This document shows positions 55,292 through 63,267 of a stretch of DNA of 64,000 nt, piece after piece. The position numbers were made by a program, and so were the translations under genes. Source of the DNA: Alphaproteobacteria bacterium (GTDB lineage Bacteria; Pseudomonadota; Alphaproteobacteria; CALKHQ01); NCBI GenBank assembly GCA_041396705.1, contig JAWKYB010000022.1:10890-74889 (forward strand), written 5' to 3'. Position 1 is the first letter of the stretch. Each line of letters opens with the position of its first letter. The notes beneath the pieces are model-generated. The model was given only the letters and a program-made list of their open reading frames with translations. It did no database searches and was not told the DNA's origin.

Positions 55292-55779
55292 CTAACCCCG
55301 GCCGCGGCGGGCCAACGCCAGCCCGTCGCGGGCGCTGCGGCCGAGCAGGACCAGGTTGACCGCCCTGGCCGCCGTGGCTCCAGCGCCTGGACCGCGTAGA
55401 ACCAGGCGTCGAGCTCGCCGCGCCCGGCCCTCCAGGCAAGGAACAGGGCGGACGGCACCAGGATCAGCAGGCCGTTCGCCACGATCAGCGGCATGCGCCG
55501 GCGCTTGCGCGTCACGCGCGGACCGCTACGCCCCCGGGCCAGGACGGCCCCGCTCGCCGCGGTGGCCGCCAGTGCCGGCACCAGCAGCGTCAGGCCCCAT
55601 GGGATCGCGCGCTTGACCGCGATCACCGCGTCGGTCGCGGCGAGCAGCTCGGTCGCCACCGTCGCCGCCCAGAACACCAGGATCAGGGCCAGGGCCGTGC
55701 CGCCGGCGACCGGGTGGAGCAGCCGGATCACCGTTCGCCCGGCTCTTGCCGGGCCTGCGCTGTGCGTCTGTGCCGCCAT
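55292..55779 (-). pseudogene. Small four-helix membrane protein with a 1-nt frameshift
   Basis: Hydrophobic segments (LLHPVAGGTALALILVFWAA, LTLLVPALAATAASGAV, PLIVANGLLILVPSALFLAW) and the ending FYAVQALE fit a small membrane family usually about 160 residues long. After that point the conserved ending (RAVNLVLLGRSARDGLAL, then TAG at 55292-55294) is in another frame. One base is missing near 55377-55380 (GAGCC for an expected GAGGCC). As written, the frame runs on to 55174 with a junk tail. It is divergent from a MarR regulator with palindromes between them, so it is probably that regulator's target. Confidence 0.65.
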
Positions 55780-55799
55780 CGTCGCGACCTCCGTATATG

Positions 55800-55836
55800 T
55801 ATAGCATGCTATATATTATGGCATAGTGAGCTATGC
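55800..55836. promoter_or_regulatory. Two palindromes between the membrane protein and MarR genes
   Basis: TATAGCATGCTATA (55800-55813) is a perfect 14-bp palindrome. GCATAG and CTATGC flank TGAG at 55821-55836, giving a second dyad whose centre is 22 bp from the first, about two helical turns. They share CATAG/CTATG half-sites and lie in a sharply AT-rich spot between divergent genes, as expected for MarR family operators. Confidence 0.65.
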
Positions 55837-55852
55837 AAATGGAATCTGCGGC

Positions 55853-56326
55853 ATGGCATTCAGCAAGGGCACTTCGGCCGGCTATCTGGCCAACCACATG
55901 GCGCGGCTGTTCGCGCTGGGCCTGCAGGAGCGCATCCGGCCGCTCGGCATCACGCCCGGCCAGTTCCCGGCGCTGCTGGAACTGTGGGAGACGGACGGCC
56001 TGACGCAGAAGGAGCTGGTGCGCCGGCTCGACATCGAGCAGGCGACGATGGCCAACACGCTGGCGCGGATGGAGCGCGACGGGCTGGTCGTGCGCCGGCC
56101 GCACCCGGCCGATGCGCGGGCGCAGCAGGTCTGGCTGACCGACAAGGGGCGCCGGCTGCGCACGCCGGCGCTGCGCGCGGCGGCGGCGCAGAACGCGCAG
56201 GCGCTGGCCGGCTTCGATGCGGCCGAGAGCGACCGGTTCGTCAGCCTGATGGCCCGCGCGATCGCGGCGATGCAGGCCGCCCGCGACGTTGGGCGCGACG
56301 ATGGGCGCGACGACGGCGCGCGCTGA
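55853..56326 (+). CDS. MarR family transcriptional regulator
   Basis: This protein of about 157 residues has a winged helix-turn-helix: ITPGQFPALLELWETDGLTQ, KELVRRLDIEQATMANTLAR and a wing in VRRPHPADARAQQVWLTDKG. The C-terminal tail repeats GRDDGRDDGA. It should bind the two palindromes just upstream and control itself and the divergent membrane protein gene. ATG 55853 is used; a GTG at 55826 in frame would fall inside the second palindrome. Confidence 0.88.
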   Translation: MAFSKGTSAGYLANHMARLFALGLQERIRPLGITPGQFPALLELWETDGLTQKELVRRLDIEQATMANTLARMERDGLVVRRPHPADARAQQVWLTDKGRRLRTPALRAAAAQNAQALAGFDAAESDRFVSLMARAIAAMQAARDVGRDDGRDDGAR

Positions 56327-56329
56327 CGC

Positions 56330-57214
56330 TCAGCCGCCGGTGCGGTCGATGATCTGGGCGATGCCGGCGGCGACCCCGTCGGCGATCAGATAGGCGACCT
56401 CGCCCCAGTCGCCGTCGAGGCTGCCGGCCGGGATGTCGTTCTCCTGCGCCAGCTGGCCAAGCTCGGTGCCGGCACCGTCGAGCAGCCGCCAGGTCAGCCG
56501 GATCCGCTCGGTCCCGGCGTCGACCGGGGTCAGGGTGACGGCGCCGTCGAGACGCAGGCCGTCGCCGGCGCCGGGCTGCACCGCCACGCCGTACAGCGGC
56601 AGGCTGGCGATCAGCGCCGCCTCCAGTTCGGCTTCGCCGCGGCCGGGCGCGCCGGCGATGGCGCCGATGCTGACCGCGTTGTCGGCGGCGGCCGCGGTCG
56701 CCGCGACCGGCGGCGGCGGCGCGCCGGTCTGGATCATCGCCGCGATCTGCGGCGCCGCGTCGGCCGCCATCTGCCGCAGCAGGTCGCCGGTGCGCTCGCT
56801 CGGCGGCGGCGAATCGCGGTGCTGGGTGTGGCTGCCGACCAGCGCGCCGTCGGGCCCGGTCAGGTCCCACGTCACGCGCAGGGTGACGGTGCCGTTGTCG
56901 TTCTGGCTCATGCCCATGTCGCCGCTGAGGAAGTAGCTGGACGCGGCGCCGCCGCGCAGGCTGGCCGGCACGTTGCGCTGCTGCAGCGCGTCCGCCGCCG
57001 CCGCCGCCATTTCCGTGGCGAACGGCTCCGACACCCCGGTGACCGGCTGCACCACGATGCCGACGCGGTCGGCCGGCAGCAGGGCGAGGCCGGGCGGCAG
57101 CGCCTGGCGCGAGAACAGCGGATCGATGCCGTCGTCGCAGCCGGCAAGCGCCAGCAGCGCGGCCAATGCGGCCGCGATCGGCAAGCGAAGTCGTCGGGTC
57201 GGTGTGCGAATCAT
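56330..57214 (-). CDS. Predicted lipoprotein of unknown function
   Basis: This is a 294-residue protein with the lipobox LALAGC (C26). The mature part has two similar halves of beta-alpha type: VTLRVTWDLTGPDGALVGSH in the first and IRLTWRLLDGAGTELGQLAQ in the second, each followed by a helix before a PP or GD turn. This suggests an internal duplication. No family is recognised. It is probably anchored in a membrane facing the periplasm. It converges with the MarR gene, leaving 3 nt between their stops. Confidence 0.72.
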   Translation of the reverse strand: MIRTPTRRLRLPIAAALAALLALAGCDDGIDPLFSRQALPPGLALLPADRVGIVVQPVTGVSEPFATEMAAAAADALQQRNVPASLRGGAASSYFLSGDMGMSQNDNGTVTLRVTWDLTGPDGALVGSHTQHRDSPPPSERTGDLLRQMAADAAPQIAAMIQTGAPPPPVAATAAAADNAVSIGAIAGAPGRGEAELEAALIASLPLYGVAVQPGAGDGLRLDGAVTLTPVDAGTERIRLTWRLLDGAGTELGQLAQENDIPAGSLDGDWGEVAYLIADGVAAGIAQIIDRTGG

Positions 57215-57353
57215 GGCGCTGCCTGCGACCGTGAACGGAGCAACAATGGCGGGGTTCCCGCCCGGGTCAATGGCGCAGCGGCCCCTTCACGCCGCGGGCG
57301 AACCGTGCCAAACAGCGGCACCCGCATCGGGCGGGCGCAGCAGGGACCCGGAC

Positions 57354-58097
57354 ATGCCGCAAGCCTCCACGCCGCTGGTGGCGGTGACCGCCGATTTCCG
57401 CATCACCGACCGGCCGACCCACCTGGTCTACGACCAGTATCTCCGCCCGCTGGCCGAGTTCTCCGGCTGCCAGCCGGTGATCGTGCCGGCGCTGGGCCGG
57501 CTGTCCGACATCGGCGCGGTGCTGGACTGCGTCGCCGGCGTGCTGCTGACCGGCAGCGCGTCCAACGTGCATCCGGCGCGCTATGGCGCCGACCCGGACC
57601 CGGAGGCGGAGCCCTACGACCCGGACCGCGACGAGACCAGCTTCCCGCTGATCGCGGCGACGCTGGAGCGGCGGTTGCCGCTGTTCGCGATCTGTCGCGG
57701 GCTGCAGGAGCTCAACGTCATGCTCGGCGGCACGCTGCACACCGCGGTGCACAACCTGCCCGGACGGATGGACCATCGCGCCCCCGCCGACGCCGGCCTC
57801 GACCAGCGCTTCGCGCTGCGCCATCCGGTGCGGCTGCGCCAGGACGGGCCGGTGGCCGACATCGTCGGCGCCGACACGATCATGGTCAACTCGGTGCACC
57901 GCCAGGGCATCGACCGGCTGGCCGCGGGCCTGCGGGTCGAGGGCGAGGCCGAGGACGGCACCGTCGAGGCGGTCAGCCTGCACGACCGCCCCGCCTTCGC
58001 CATCGGCGTGCAGTGGCACCCTGAGTTCCTGGCCCGCACCGACGCGCCGTCGCGCCACCTGTTCGCCGCGTTCGGCGAGGCCGTGCGCGACGGCTGA
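57354..58097 (+). CDS. Class I glutamine amidotransferase-like hydrolase (PuuD/peptidase C26)
   Basis: This 247-residue protein has the C26 triad: the nucleophile in LFAICRGLQELN (C114) and IGVQWHPEFL with the catalytic histidine and glutamate. GVLLTGSASNVHPARY forms the oxyanion strand. The family includes gamma-glutamyl-GABA hydrolase PuuD of putrescine breakdown, but no other put/puu genes lie nearby, so the substrate is open. CAGGGA precedes ATG 57354. Confidence 0.87.
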   Translation: MPQASTPLVAVTADFRITDRPTHLVYDQYLRPLAEFSGCQPVIVPALGRLSDIGAVLDCVAGVLLTGSASNVHPARYGADPDPEAEPYDPDRDETSFPLIAATLERRLPLFAICRGLQELNVMLGGTLHTAVHNLPGRMDHRAPADAGLDQRFALRHPVRLRQDGPVADIVGADTIMVNSVHRQGIDRLAAGLRVEGEAEDGTVEAVSLHDRPAFAIGVQWHPEFLARTDAPSRHLFAAFGEAVRDG

Positions 58098-58178
58098 GCG
58101 CGACGGGCGCGTACACGGCCCCGGGGGACCGGCGACCGGCATGGCCGCCGTCGCGCCGGCCCGCAAGCCGCGCCGGGT

Positions 58179-58505
58179 TCAATCCTGGATCGACTGCAGA
58201 TAGGCGATGACGCCGTCGATCTGGTCCGGCTCCAGGGCGAACTCGGGCATGTCCGGGTGGCCGACCAATATGCCTTCGGCCAGCGCCTCGGCCAGGCTTT
58301 CCACCGGATAGCGCTGCGACAGGGTGCGGAAGGCGGGGGCGTCGCGATGCGGGCTGGCGCCCTCGCGGTCGACCGCATGGCAGACCGCGCAGTTCGCCTC
58401 GACGAAGGCCGCGCCGGCGGCGGTGTCCGTGTCGTCGGCGGCGACGGCGGGCGCCCCGGCGCCCATGGCCGCCAGCCAGACGGTGGCTGCAAGGTGCCGT
58501 CTCAC
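58179..58505 (-). CDS. Monohaem cytochrome c
   Basis: This 108-residue protein has a signal peptide (1-22, ending AVAA), a single haem site CAVCH (39-43) and a probable distal ligand Met86 in HPDMPEF. It is a small periplasmic class I cytochrome c. The GTG start at 58505 has GAGAGGGCG upstream. It might accept electrons from a dehydrogenase, but none is encoded nearby. Confidence 0.88.
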   Translation of the reverse strand: MRRHLAATVWLAAMGAGAPAVAADDTDTAAGAAFVEANCAVCHAVDREGASPHRDAPAFRTLSQRYPVESLAEALAEGILVGHPDMPEFALEPDQIDGVIAYLQSIQD

Positions 58506-58594
58506 CGGATCGCCCTCTCTCTCGCTGCTGCGCCTGCGCTTCGCGACTCGGCCCGCCGCGGCCCGCTGGATGCCGACACACTGGCCGATGCGCG

Positions 58595-59383
58595 TCAGGC
58601 CAGCAACGTCCGCAGCAGCGCGGCGCTGGCGGCATCGGCCGGATAGAACGCCTCGATCGCCAGCTCGGCCAGGGTGATGTCGACCGGCGTGCCGAACACC
58701 GTGACGGTGCCGAACAGCGCGAGTTCGCCGGCCGGGGTGGCGATGCGCAGCGGCACCACCACCGCCGCCCGGTCGGGCGGGGCGGCCTCGCCGGGGCCGG
58801 ACGGCGACAGCGCCTCGAGCTCGGCGAGCAGGGCGGCGAGCCCGGGATCCGCGCTGGCCGCGATCTGCTGGCGCAGCCGGGCAAAGACGTGCGCGCGCCA
58901 TTCGCCGAGGTTGCGGATCCGCGGCGCCAGGCCGGCCGGGTGCAGGCTGACGCGCAGCGCGTTCACCGGCGGCTGCAACAGCGCCGGGTCGACCCCGTCG
59001 GTCAGCAGGCCGACGGCGCGGTTGGCGGCGATCATGGTCCAGTGCCGGTCGACCGCCAGTGCCGGATAGGGCTCGTGGCCGGCCAGCACCTGGTCGATCG
59101 CCTGCCGCGCCGCCGCCAGGGCGGGGTCGTCGAGCGGCCGCTGCGGGAAGGCCGGGGCGAACCCGGCGGCCAGCAGCAGCGCGTTGCGTGCGCGCAGCGG
59201 AACGGCGAGGCAGTCGGCGAGGTGCAGCACCATGGCCCGGCTCGGCCGCGCGCGGCCGGTCTCGACGAAGCTGAGGTGGCGGGCCGAGATGTCGGCGTCG
59301 AGCGCCAGCGACAGCTGGCTCATGCGCCGGCGCTGCCGCCAGTCGCGCAGCTGCTCGCCGACGGTCTGGGTGGCGTCCTGCAT
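58595..59383 (-). CDS. XRE family regulator with MmyB-like ligand-binding domain
   Basis: This 262-residue protein has an N-terminal Cro/C1 helix-turn-helix (EQLRDWRQRRRMSQLSLALD, SARHLSFVETGRARPSRAMV) and a C-terminal MmyB-like (PAS-like) ligand-binding region with YPALAVDRHWTMIAANRAV and RNLGEWRAHV. Such regulators usually control a small divergent gene. Here an ATTAC/GTAAT dyad lies 36 bp from its start, and a four-helix membrane protein is divergent. Confidence 0.9.
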   Translation of the reverse strand: MQDATQTVGEQLRDWRQRRRMSQLSLALDADISARHLSFVETGRARPSRAMVLHLADCLAVPLRARNALLLAAGFAPAFPQRPLDDPALAAARQAIDQVLAGHEPYPALAVDRHWTMIAANRAVGLLTDGVDPALLQPPVNALRVSLHPAGLAPRIRNLGEWRAHVFARLRQQIAASADPGLAALLAELEALSPSGPGEAAPPDRAAVVVPLRIATPAGELALFGTVTVFGTPVDITLAELAIEAFYPADAASAALLRTLLA

Positions 59384-59418
59384 GGCCGGACCGTAACAGC
59401 CTGCCGGACGGCGCGCCA

Positions 59419-59435
59419 ATTACCCGGGACGTAAT
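59419..59435. promoter_or_regulatory. ATTAC-N7-GTAAT operator-like dyad
   Basis: A 17-bp dyad with ATTAC and GTAAT arms lies between the divergent XRE regulator (start 59383) and the membrane protein (start 59500). It is one of the few AT-containing words in the gap and has the arrangement expected for a helix-turn-helix dimer. The function is inferred from position and symmetry. Confidence 0.55.
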
Positions 59436-59499
59436 CGACCCGCCGCACCGCCGGGCCCTAGCGTGGCCGCCGTTCGCCATCGGCAGAAGGAGCTTCGCC

Positions 59500-59894
59500 A
59501 TGAATTTGCGCAACGCCGACCTCCTGGCGCGGATGCTGTGGATCGACGCCTGCACCTCGGCCCGTTCGCGGTCGCGCTGATCGCGGCTGCCGAGCCGCTC
59601 GGCGACCTGTTCGGCCTGCCGGCCGCGCTGCTGCGCTGGGCCGGGGTCGCGGTGCCGCCGTTCGTCGCGCTGGTCGGCTGGGCCGCGAGCCGGCCGGCGG
59701 TGCCGCGTCAGCTTGCTGTCGCGATCGTCGCGGCCAATGCCGGCTGGGTGGTCGCCAGCATCGCGCTGCTGGTCGGCGGGTGGGTCGCGCCGACGGCGCT
59801 GGGCTGGGCGTTCGTGATCGCCCAGGCGGTGCTGGTCGGGGTCTACGCGGAACTGCAGCTGATCGGGCTGCGGCGCCGCAGCGTTGCGGCCTAG
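59500..59894 (+). pseudogene. Small membrane protein with a 1-nt frameshift near its N terminus
   Basis: AGAAGGAGC precedes ATG 59500. The first 17 codons read MNLRNADLLARMLWIDA and then go out of frame to a TGA. The continuing frame, LGPFAVALIAAAEPLGDLFG, then VAIVAANAGWVVASIALLVG, gives a four-helix membrane protein of about 131 residues. One base is missing near 59549-59551 (GCCTGC for an expected GCCCTGC). It is divergent from the XRE regulator and its likely operator, so it is probably the regulated target. Function unknown. Confidence 0.72.
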
Positions 59895-59930
59895 GTTTCG
59901 CCCCGGCTGGCCGGGCGCCGGCGCATCGGC

Positions 59931-60140
59931 TCAGTCCGGTCGCCGGCGCTCGGTCTCCGCCTTCTGCTCGGCATGGCGCAGCAGCATCGCCAGCGGCATG
60001 ACGAACAGGGCGGCCGCGGCCAGGGTCGGCCAGACCTCCGGCCCGTCGGCGGCGGCCGCATCGAAGAACGCCAGGAACAGCGCCGCGCCGGCGGCCCAGC
60101 ACGACAGGACCATCATCATCTTGCCGATCGCCTGCGACAC
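59931..60140 (-). CDS. Small two-helix membrane protein
   Basis: This protein of about 69 residues has two hydrophobic helices (MMMVLSCWAAGAALFLAFF and VWPTLAAAALFVMPLAMLL) and a charged C-terminal end. GGAGGG at good spacing before GTG 60140 decides the start over an ATG at 60161. No family is recognised. It converges with the membrane protein gene at 59500. Confidence 0.6.
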   Translation of the reverse strand: MSQAIGKMMMVLSCWAAGAALFLAFFDAAAADGPEVWPTLAAAALFVMPLAMLLRHAEQKAETERRRPD

Positions 60141-60341
60141 GCCATCCCTCCTGTCCCGCACATTACGATAAGGACAGGTCGCAGGGGTTCGCGCACCGGA
60201 TCAATGACGCCCGTCACAGCGGCGTCGCGGCGTTCGCCGTCCGCGCGGCGGATCCGCCAGATGCGATGCATGCGCGGTCGCGGCGGCCGCCGACGCCGGC
60301 CGCCGCGTTGTCTCGGCCCGGTCCGCGACGTATCATGGCGC

Positions 60342-60680
60342 ATGGCTAAGTACCTGATCTCCTTCCCGAGCGAAGCCATGACGGTCGCCGCCGGCGACCT
60401 CCCGGGTGTCGCCGCCGCGGCGCATGCGGTGATCGAGGAAGCCAAGGCGGCCGGCGTCTACGTATTCGCCGGCGGCATCGACGAGCGGGTCGAACCCGTG
60501 CTGGTGTCGGGCGACGGCACGGTGTCCGCCGGCACCCATCCGGGCAGCAGGCTCAACGGCGGGTTCACCGTGCTGGAGCTGCCGACGCGCGAGGATGCGG
60601 AAGAATGGGCGCGGAAGATCGCGGTCGCCTGCCGTTGCGCACAGGAACTGCGCGAATTCATGTACGATCCGGCGAGTTAG
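60342..60680 (+). CDS. YCII-related protein
   Basis: This 112-residue protein has the ferredoxin-like alpha+beta pattern of YCII proteins: KYLISFPSEAM, IEEAKAAGVYVFAGGIDER, GGFTVLELPTREDAEEWA and QELREFMYDPAS. YCII proteins are of mixed or unknown function, sometimes linked to sigma factors; none is nearby. A GCGC-rich leader contains no strong ribosome binding site; ATG 60342 is preferred. Confidence 0.75.
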   Translation: MAKYLISFPSEAMTVAAGDLPGVAAAAHAVIEEAKAAGVYVFAGGIDERVEPVLVSGDGTVSAGTHPGSRLNGGFTVLELPTREDAEEWARKIAVACRCAQELREFMYDPAS

Positions 60681-60839
60681 CCAGGGGGCATTGCCGGGTC
60701 TCGAGGCCTTGCGGTACCGGTGCCCGTAACCCTGAACGGGCCGCGCCCCCGTTCAGCCGAAGAACCCTGGAGGCGCGCCGTCGGACGGCGGCCTAAACGG
60801 ACGGGCGCCTGTCCGCGACCGCCGCTCGGCCGCCCTGCC

Positions 60840-62018
60840 TCAGCCCAAGAGCCCGCGCCTGGCCAGGTTCTCCATCAGCGCGCGGCTGCCGAAGGTCCAG
60901 GGAGCGACGTGGTCGGCGTGGTCGACGCGGTTGACCAGCGCGCCGAGACGCTCGCTGGCGATGGTCACCCGGTCGCCGACCTTGTGGGTGAAGCCCTGGC
61001 CCGGCGTGTCGCGGTCCTCGACCGGCGCGAACATGGTGCCGGTGAACAGCATGAAGCCGTCGGGATACTGGTGGGTCTTGCCGATGGTCTGGGCGACCAG
61101 GTCGAGCGGGTCGCGGCTGATCTCCGACAAGGCGGAGCGGCCCTGCAGCACGAAGCCGTCGTCGCCCTCCACCTTCAGCGCCACATGCGCCCGGCGCACG
61201 TCGTCGATGCCGTAGCGGTCGTCGAACAGGCGGATGAACGGTCCGATGGCGCAGCTGGCGTTGTTGTCCTTGGCCTTGCCGAGCAGCAGCGCGCTGCGCC
61301 CCTCGAAATCGCGCAGGTTGACATCGTTGCCCAGCGCGACGCCGACCGTCTCGCCGCGGCTGTTGACCGCCATCACGATCTCGGGCTCCGGGTTGTTCCA
61401 GGCCGAGCGGGGGTGGATGCCGATGTCGGCGCCGGCGCCGACCGCGGCCATCGGCGGCGCCTTGGTGAAGACCTCGGCGTCCGGTCCGATGCCGACCTCC
61501 AGATACTGCGACCACAGCTTGCGCTTGATCAGGCTGTCTTTCAGCCGCGCCGCCTGGTCTGAGCCGGGGACGATCGCGGCCAGGTCGCCGCCGATCTCCG
61601 CGCCGATGGTGCGGCGGATCTCGTCGGCGGCGCCGGCATCGCCGGCGGCGCGTTCCTCGATCACCCGCTCCAGCATGCTCTTGACGAAGGTGACGCCGGC
61701 CGCCTTCAGCGCCTGCAGGTCGCACGGCGCCAGCAGGCGGAGGCCGTCGCCGCCGGTGGCGCCGGCCAGCGCGGCGTCGAGCGTGCCGCACGCCTCGCCG
61801 GCGGCGGCCGCGTCGCGCGCCGCGGCGGCCGGGTCGGCCGCCTCGAGCAGATGCGAGACCGTGGGATAGGCGGCGGTGATGTCGACCAGCCCCGCGGTCG
61901 GCGGTCAGCACCACCACCGACGGGCCGTCGACCGGCGCCGGCGCCACGCGCGGCCGACCAGGCACGCAACCGCGGCGTCGGACGGCAGCACGCCGTCCGC
62001 GGTCAGGGTGATCTGCAT
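60840..62018 (-). pseudogene. Large FAH family protein (2-keto-3-deoxy sugar acid dehydratase-like), two compensating frameshifts
   Basis: Read with two corrections this is a 392-residue FAH superfamily protein. It starts MQITLTADGVLPSDAAVACL, has LVDITAAYPTVSHLLEA and LLAPCDLQALKAAGVTFV, and ends with the catalytic core KAPPMAAVGAGADIGIHPRS and AWNNPEPEIVMAVNSRGETV. The type resembles bacterial 2-keto-3-deoxyxylonate dehydratases. One base is missing near 61935-61946 and one extra base sits in the four-C run at 61890-61893; together they restore the frame but leave an in-frame TGA between. The whole open frame length (393 codons) is otherwise exact. It lies 9 nt after a UgpC-type ATPase, supporting sugar-acid catabolism. 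Confidence 0.75.
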
Positions 62019-62027
62019 GGGCGTGGC

Positions 62028-63098
62028 CTAGAGGTGGGCGCCGGTCGCGTTGTCGAACAGGTGCACGGTCTGGGCGTGCGGCCGCAGCATCACCTTCTGG
62101 TTCGGCTGGAAGTTGTGCCGCTCCTGGAAGGTGGCGCAGATCTGGGTGCCGCCGACGCGCGAAAACACCAGGGTATCGGCTCCGGTCGGCTCGACCACGA
62201 TGACGTCGGCCTGGAAGCCCTCGCCGGCCGCCGCCAGCTCCAGGTGCTCCGGCCGGATGCCGTAGGTCACCGCGGTGCCGTCATGGGCGGCCGGGTCCTT
62301 GTCGACCGGCAGCCGGGTCTCGTCGGCGGTCTGCACGTAGATCTGGTTGCCGTCGCGGCGCAGCACGCCGTCGATGAAGTTCATCGACGGCGAGCCGATG
62401 AAGCCGGCGACGAACTTGTTGGTCGGGTTGTCGTAGAGGTCGAGCGGCGAGCCGACCTGCTCGACGATGCCGTCATGCATGACGACGATGCGGTCGGCCA
62501 TCGTCATCGCCTCGACCTGGTCGTGGGTGACGTAGACCGAGGTCGTCTTCAGCTCCTGGTGCAGCTCCTTGATCTCGGTGCGCATCTGCACGCGCAGCTT
62601 GGCGTCCAGGTTCGACAGCGGTTCGTCGAACAGGAACACCTGCGGGTCGCGCACGATGGCGCGGCCCATGGCGACGCGCTGGCGCTGGCCGCCCGACAGC
62701 TGCCGCGGATAGCGCTTCAGATACTCGGTCAGGCCCAGCGTGCGGGCCGCCTTCTGCACCTGGGCGTCGATGGTCGCCCGGTCGGCCTTCCGCAGCTTCA
62801 GGCTGAACGCCATGTTGTCGTAGACGGTCATGTGCGGATAGAGCGCGTAGTTCTGGAACACCATGGCGATGTCGCGGTCCTTCGGCGGCACGCGGTTGAC
62901 CACGGTGCTGCCGATCGAGATCTCGCCCTCGGTGATGTCCTCCAGCCCCGCGATCATCCGCAGCAGGGTGGACTTGCCGCAGCCGGACGGCCCGACCAGC
63001 ACGACGAACTCGCCATCGGCGATGTCGACGTCGATGCCGTGGATCACCTCCACCGTACCGAACGCCTTCTTGACCTTCTCGACCGTCACGGACGCCAT
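62028..63098 (-). CDS. Carbohydrate ABC transporter ATPase (UgpC/MalK type)
   Basis: This 356-residue protein has Walker A GPSGCGKST (36-44), Q-loop VFQNYALYPHM, signature QLSGGQRQRVAMGRAI, Walker B FLFDEPLSNLD and switch VTHDQVEAM. The C-terminal regulatory extension (RPEHLEL and later) is typical of CUT1 ATPases. It is not next to permease genes, and the LacI-controlled permease pair at 41637-43432 lacks an ATPase, so it could serve that importer. It is followed by a sugar-acid dehydratase-like gene 9 nt on, so cotranscription with it is likely. Confidence 0.93.
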   Translation of the reverse strand: MASVTVEKVKKAFGTVEVIHGIDVDIADGEFVVLVGPSGCGKSTLLRMIAGLEDITEGEISIGSTVVNRVPPKDRDIAMVFQNYALYPHMTVYDNMAFSLKLRKADRATIDAQVQKAARTLGLTEYLKRYPRQLSGGQRQRVAMGRAIVRDPQVFLFDEPLSNLDAKLRVQMRTEIKELHQELKTTSVYVTHDQVEAMTMADRIVVMHDGIVEQVGSPLDLYDNPTNKFVAGFIGSPSMNFIDGVLRRDGNQIYVQTADETRLPVDKDPAAHDGTAVTYGIRPEHLELAAAGEGFQADVIVVEPTGADTLVFSRVGGTQICATFQERHNFQPNQKVMLRPHAQTVHLFDNATGAHL

Positions 63099-63267
63099 GC
63101 GTTCCCCCTCTCTCCCCTGCGCTCGTCCGCGGGCGCGGCCGGGCAGACTGTCCTTTCCGCCGGGTTCTTGGCAGCCGGCAGTATGGGGGGACCCTATACG
63201 GCACGCAAGCCCGCGACAAACTGAAATTGCGCGGGCGCGGGCGGCCGTCCGCGGGGCGGAAGGGCGG

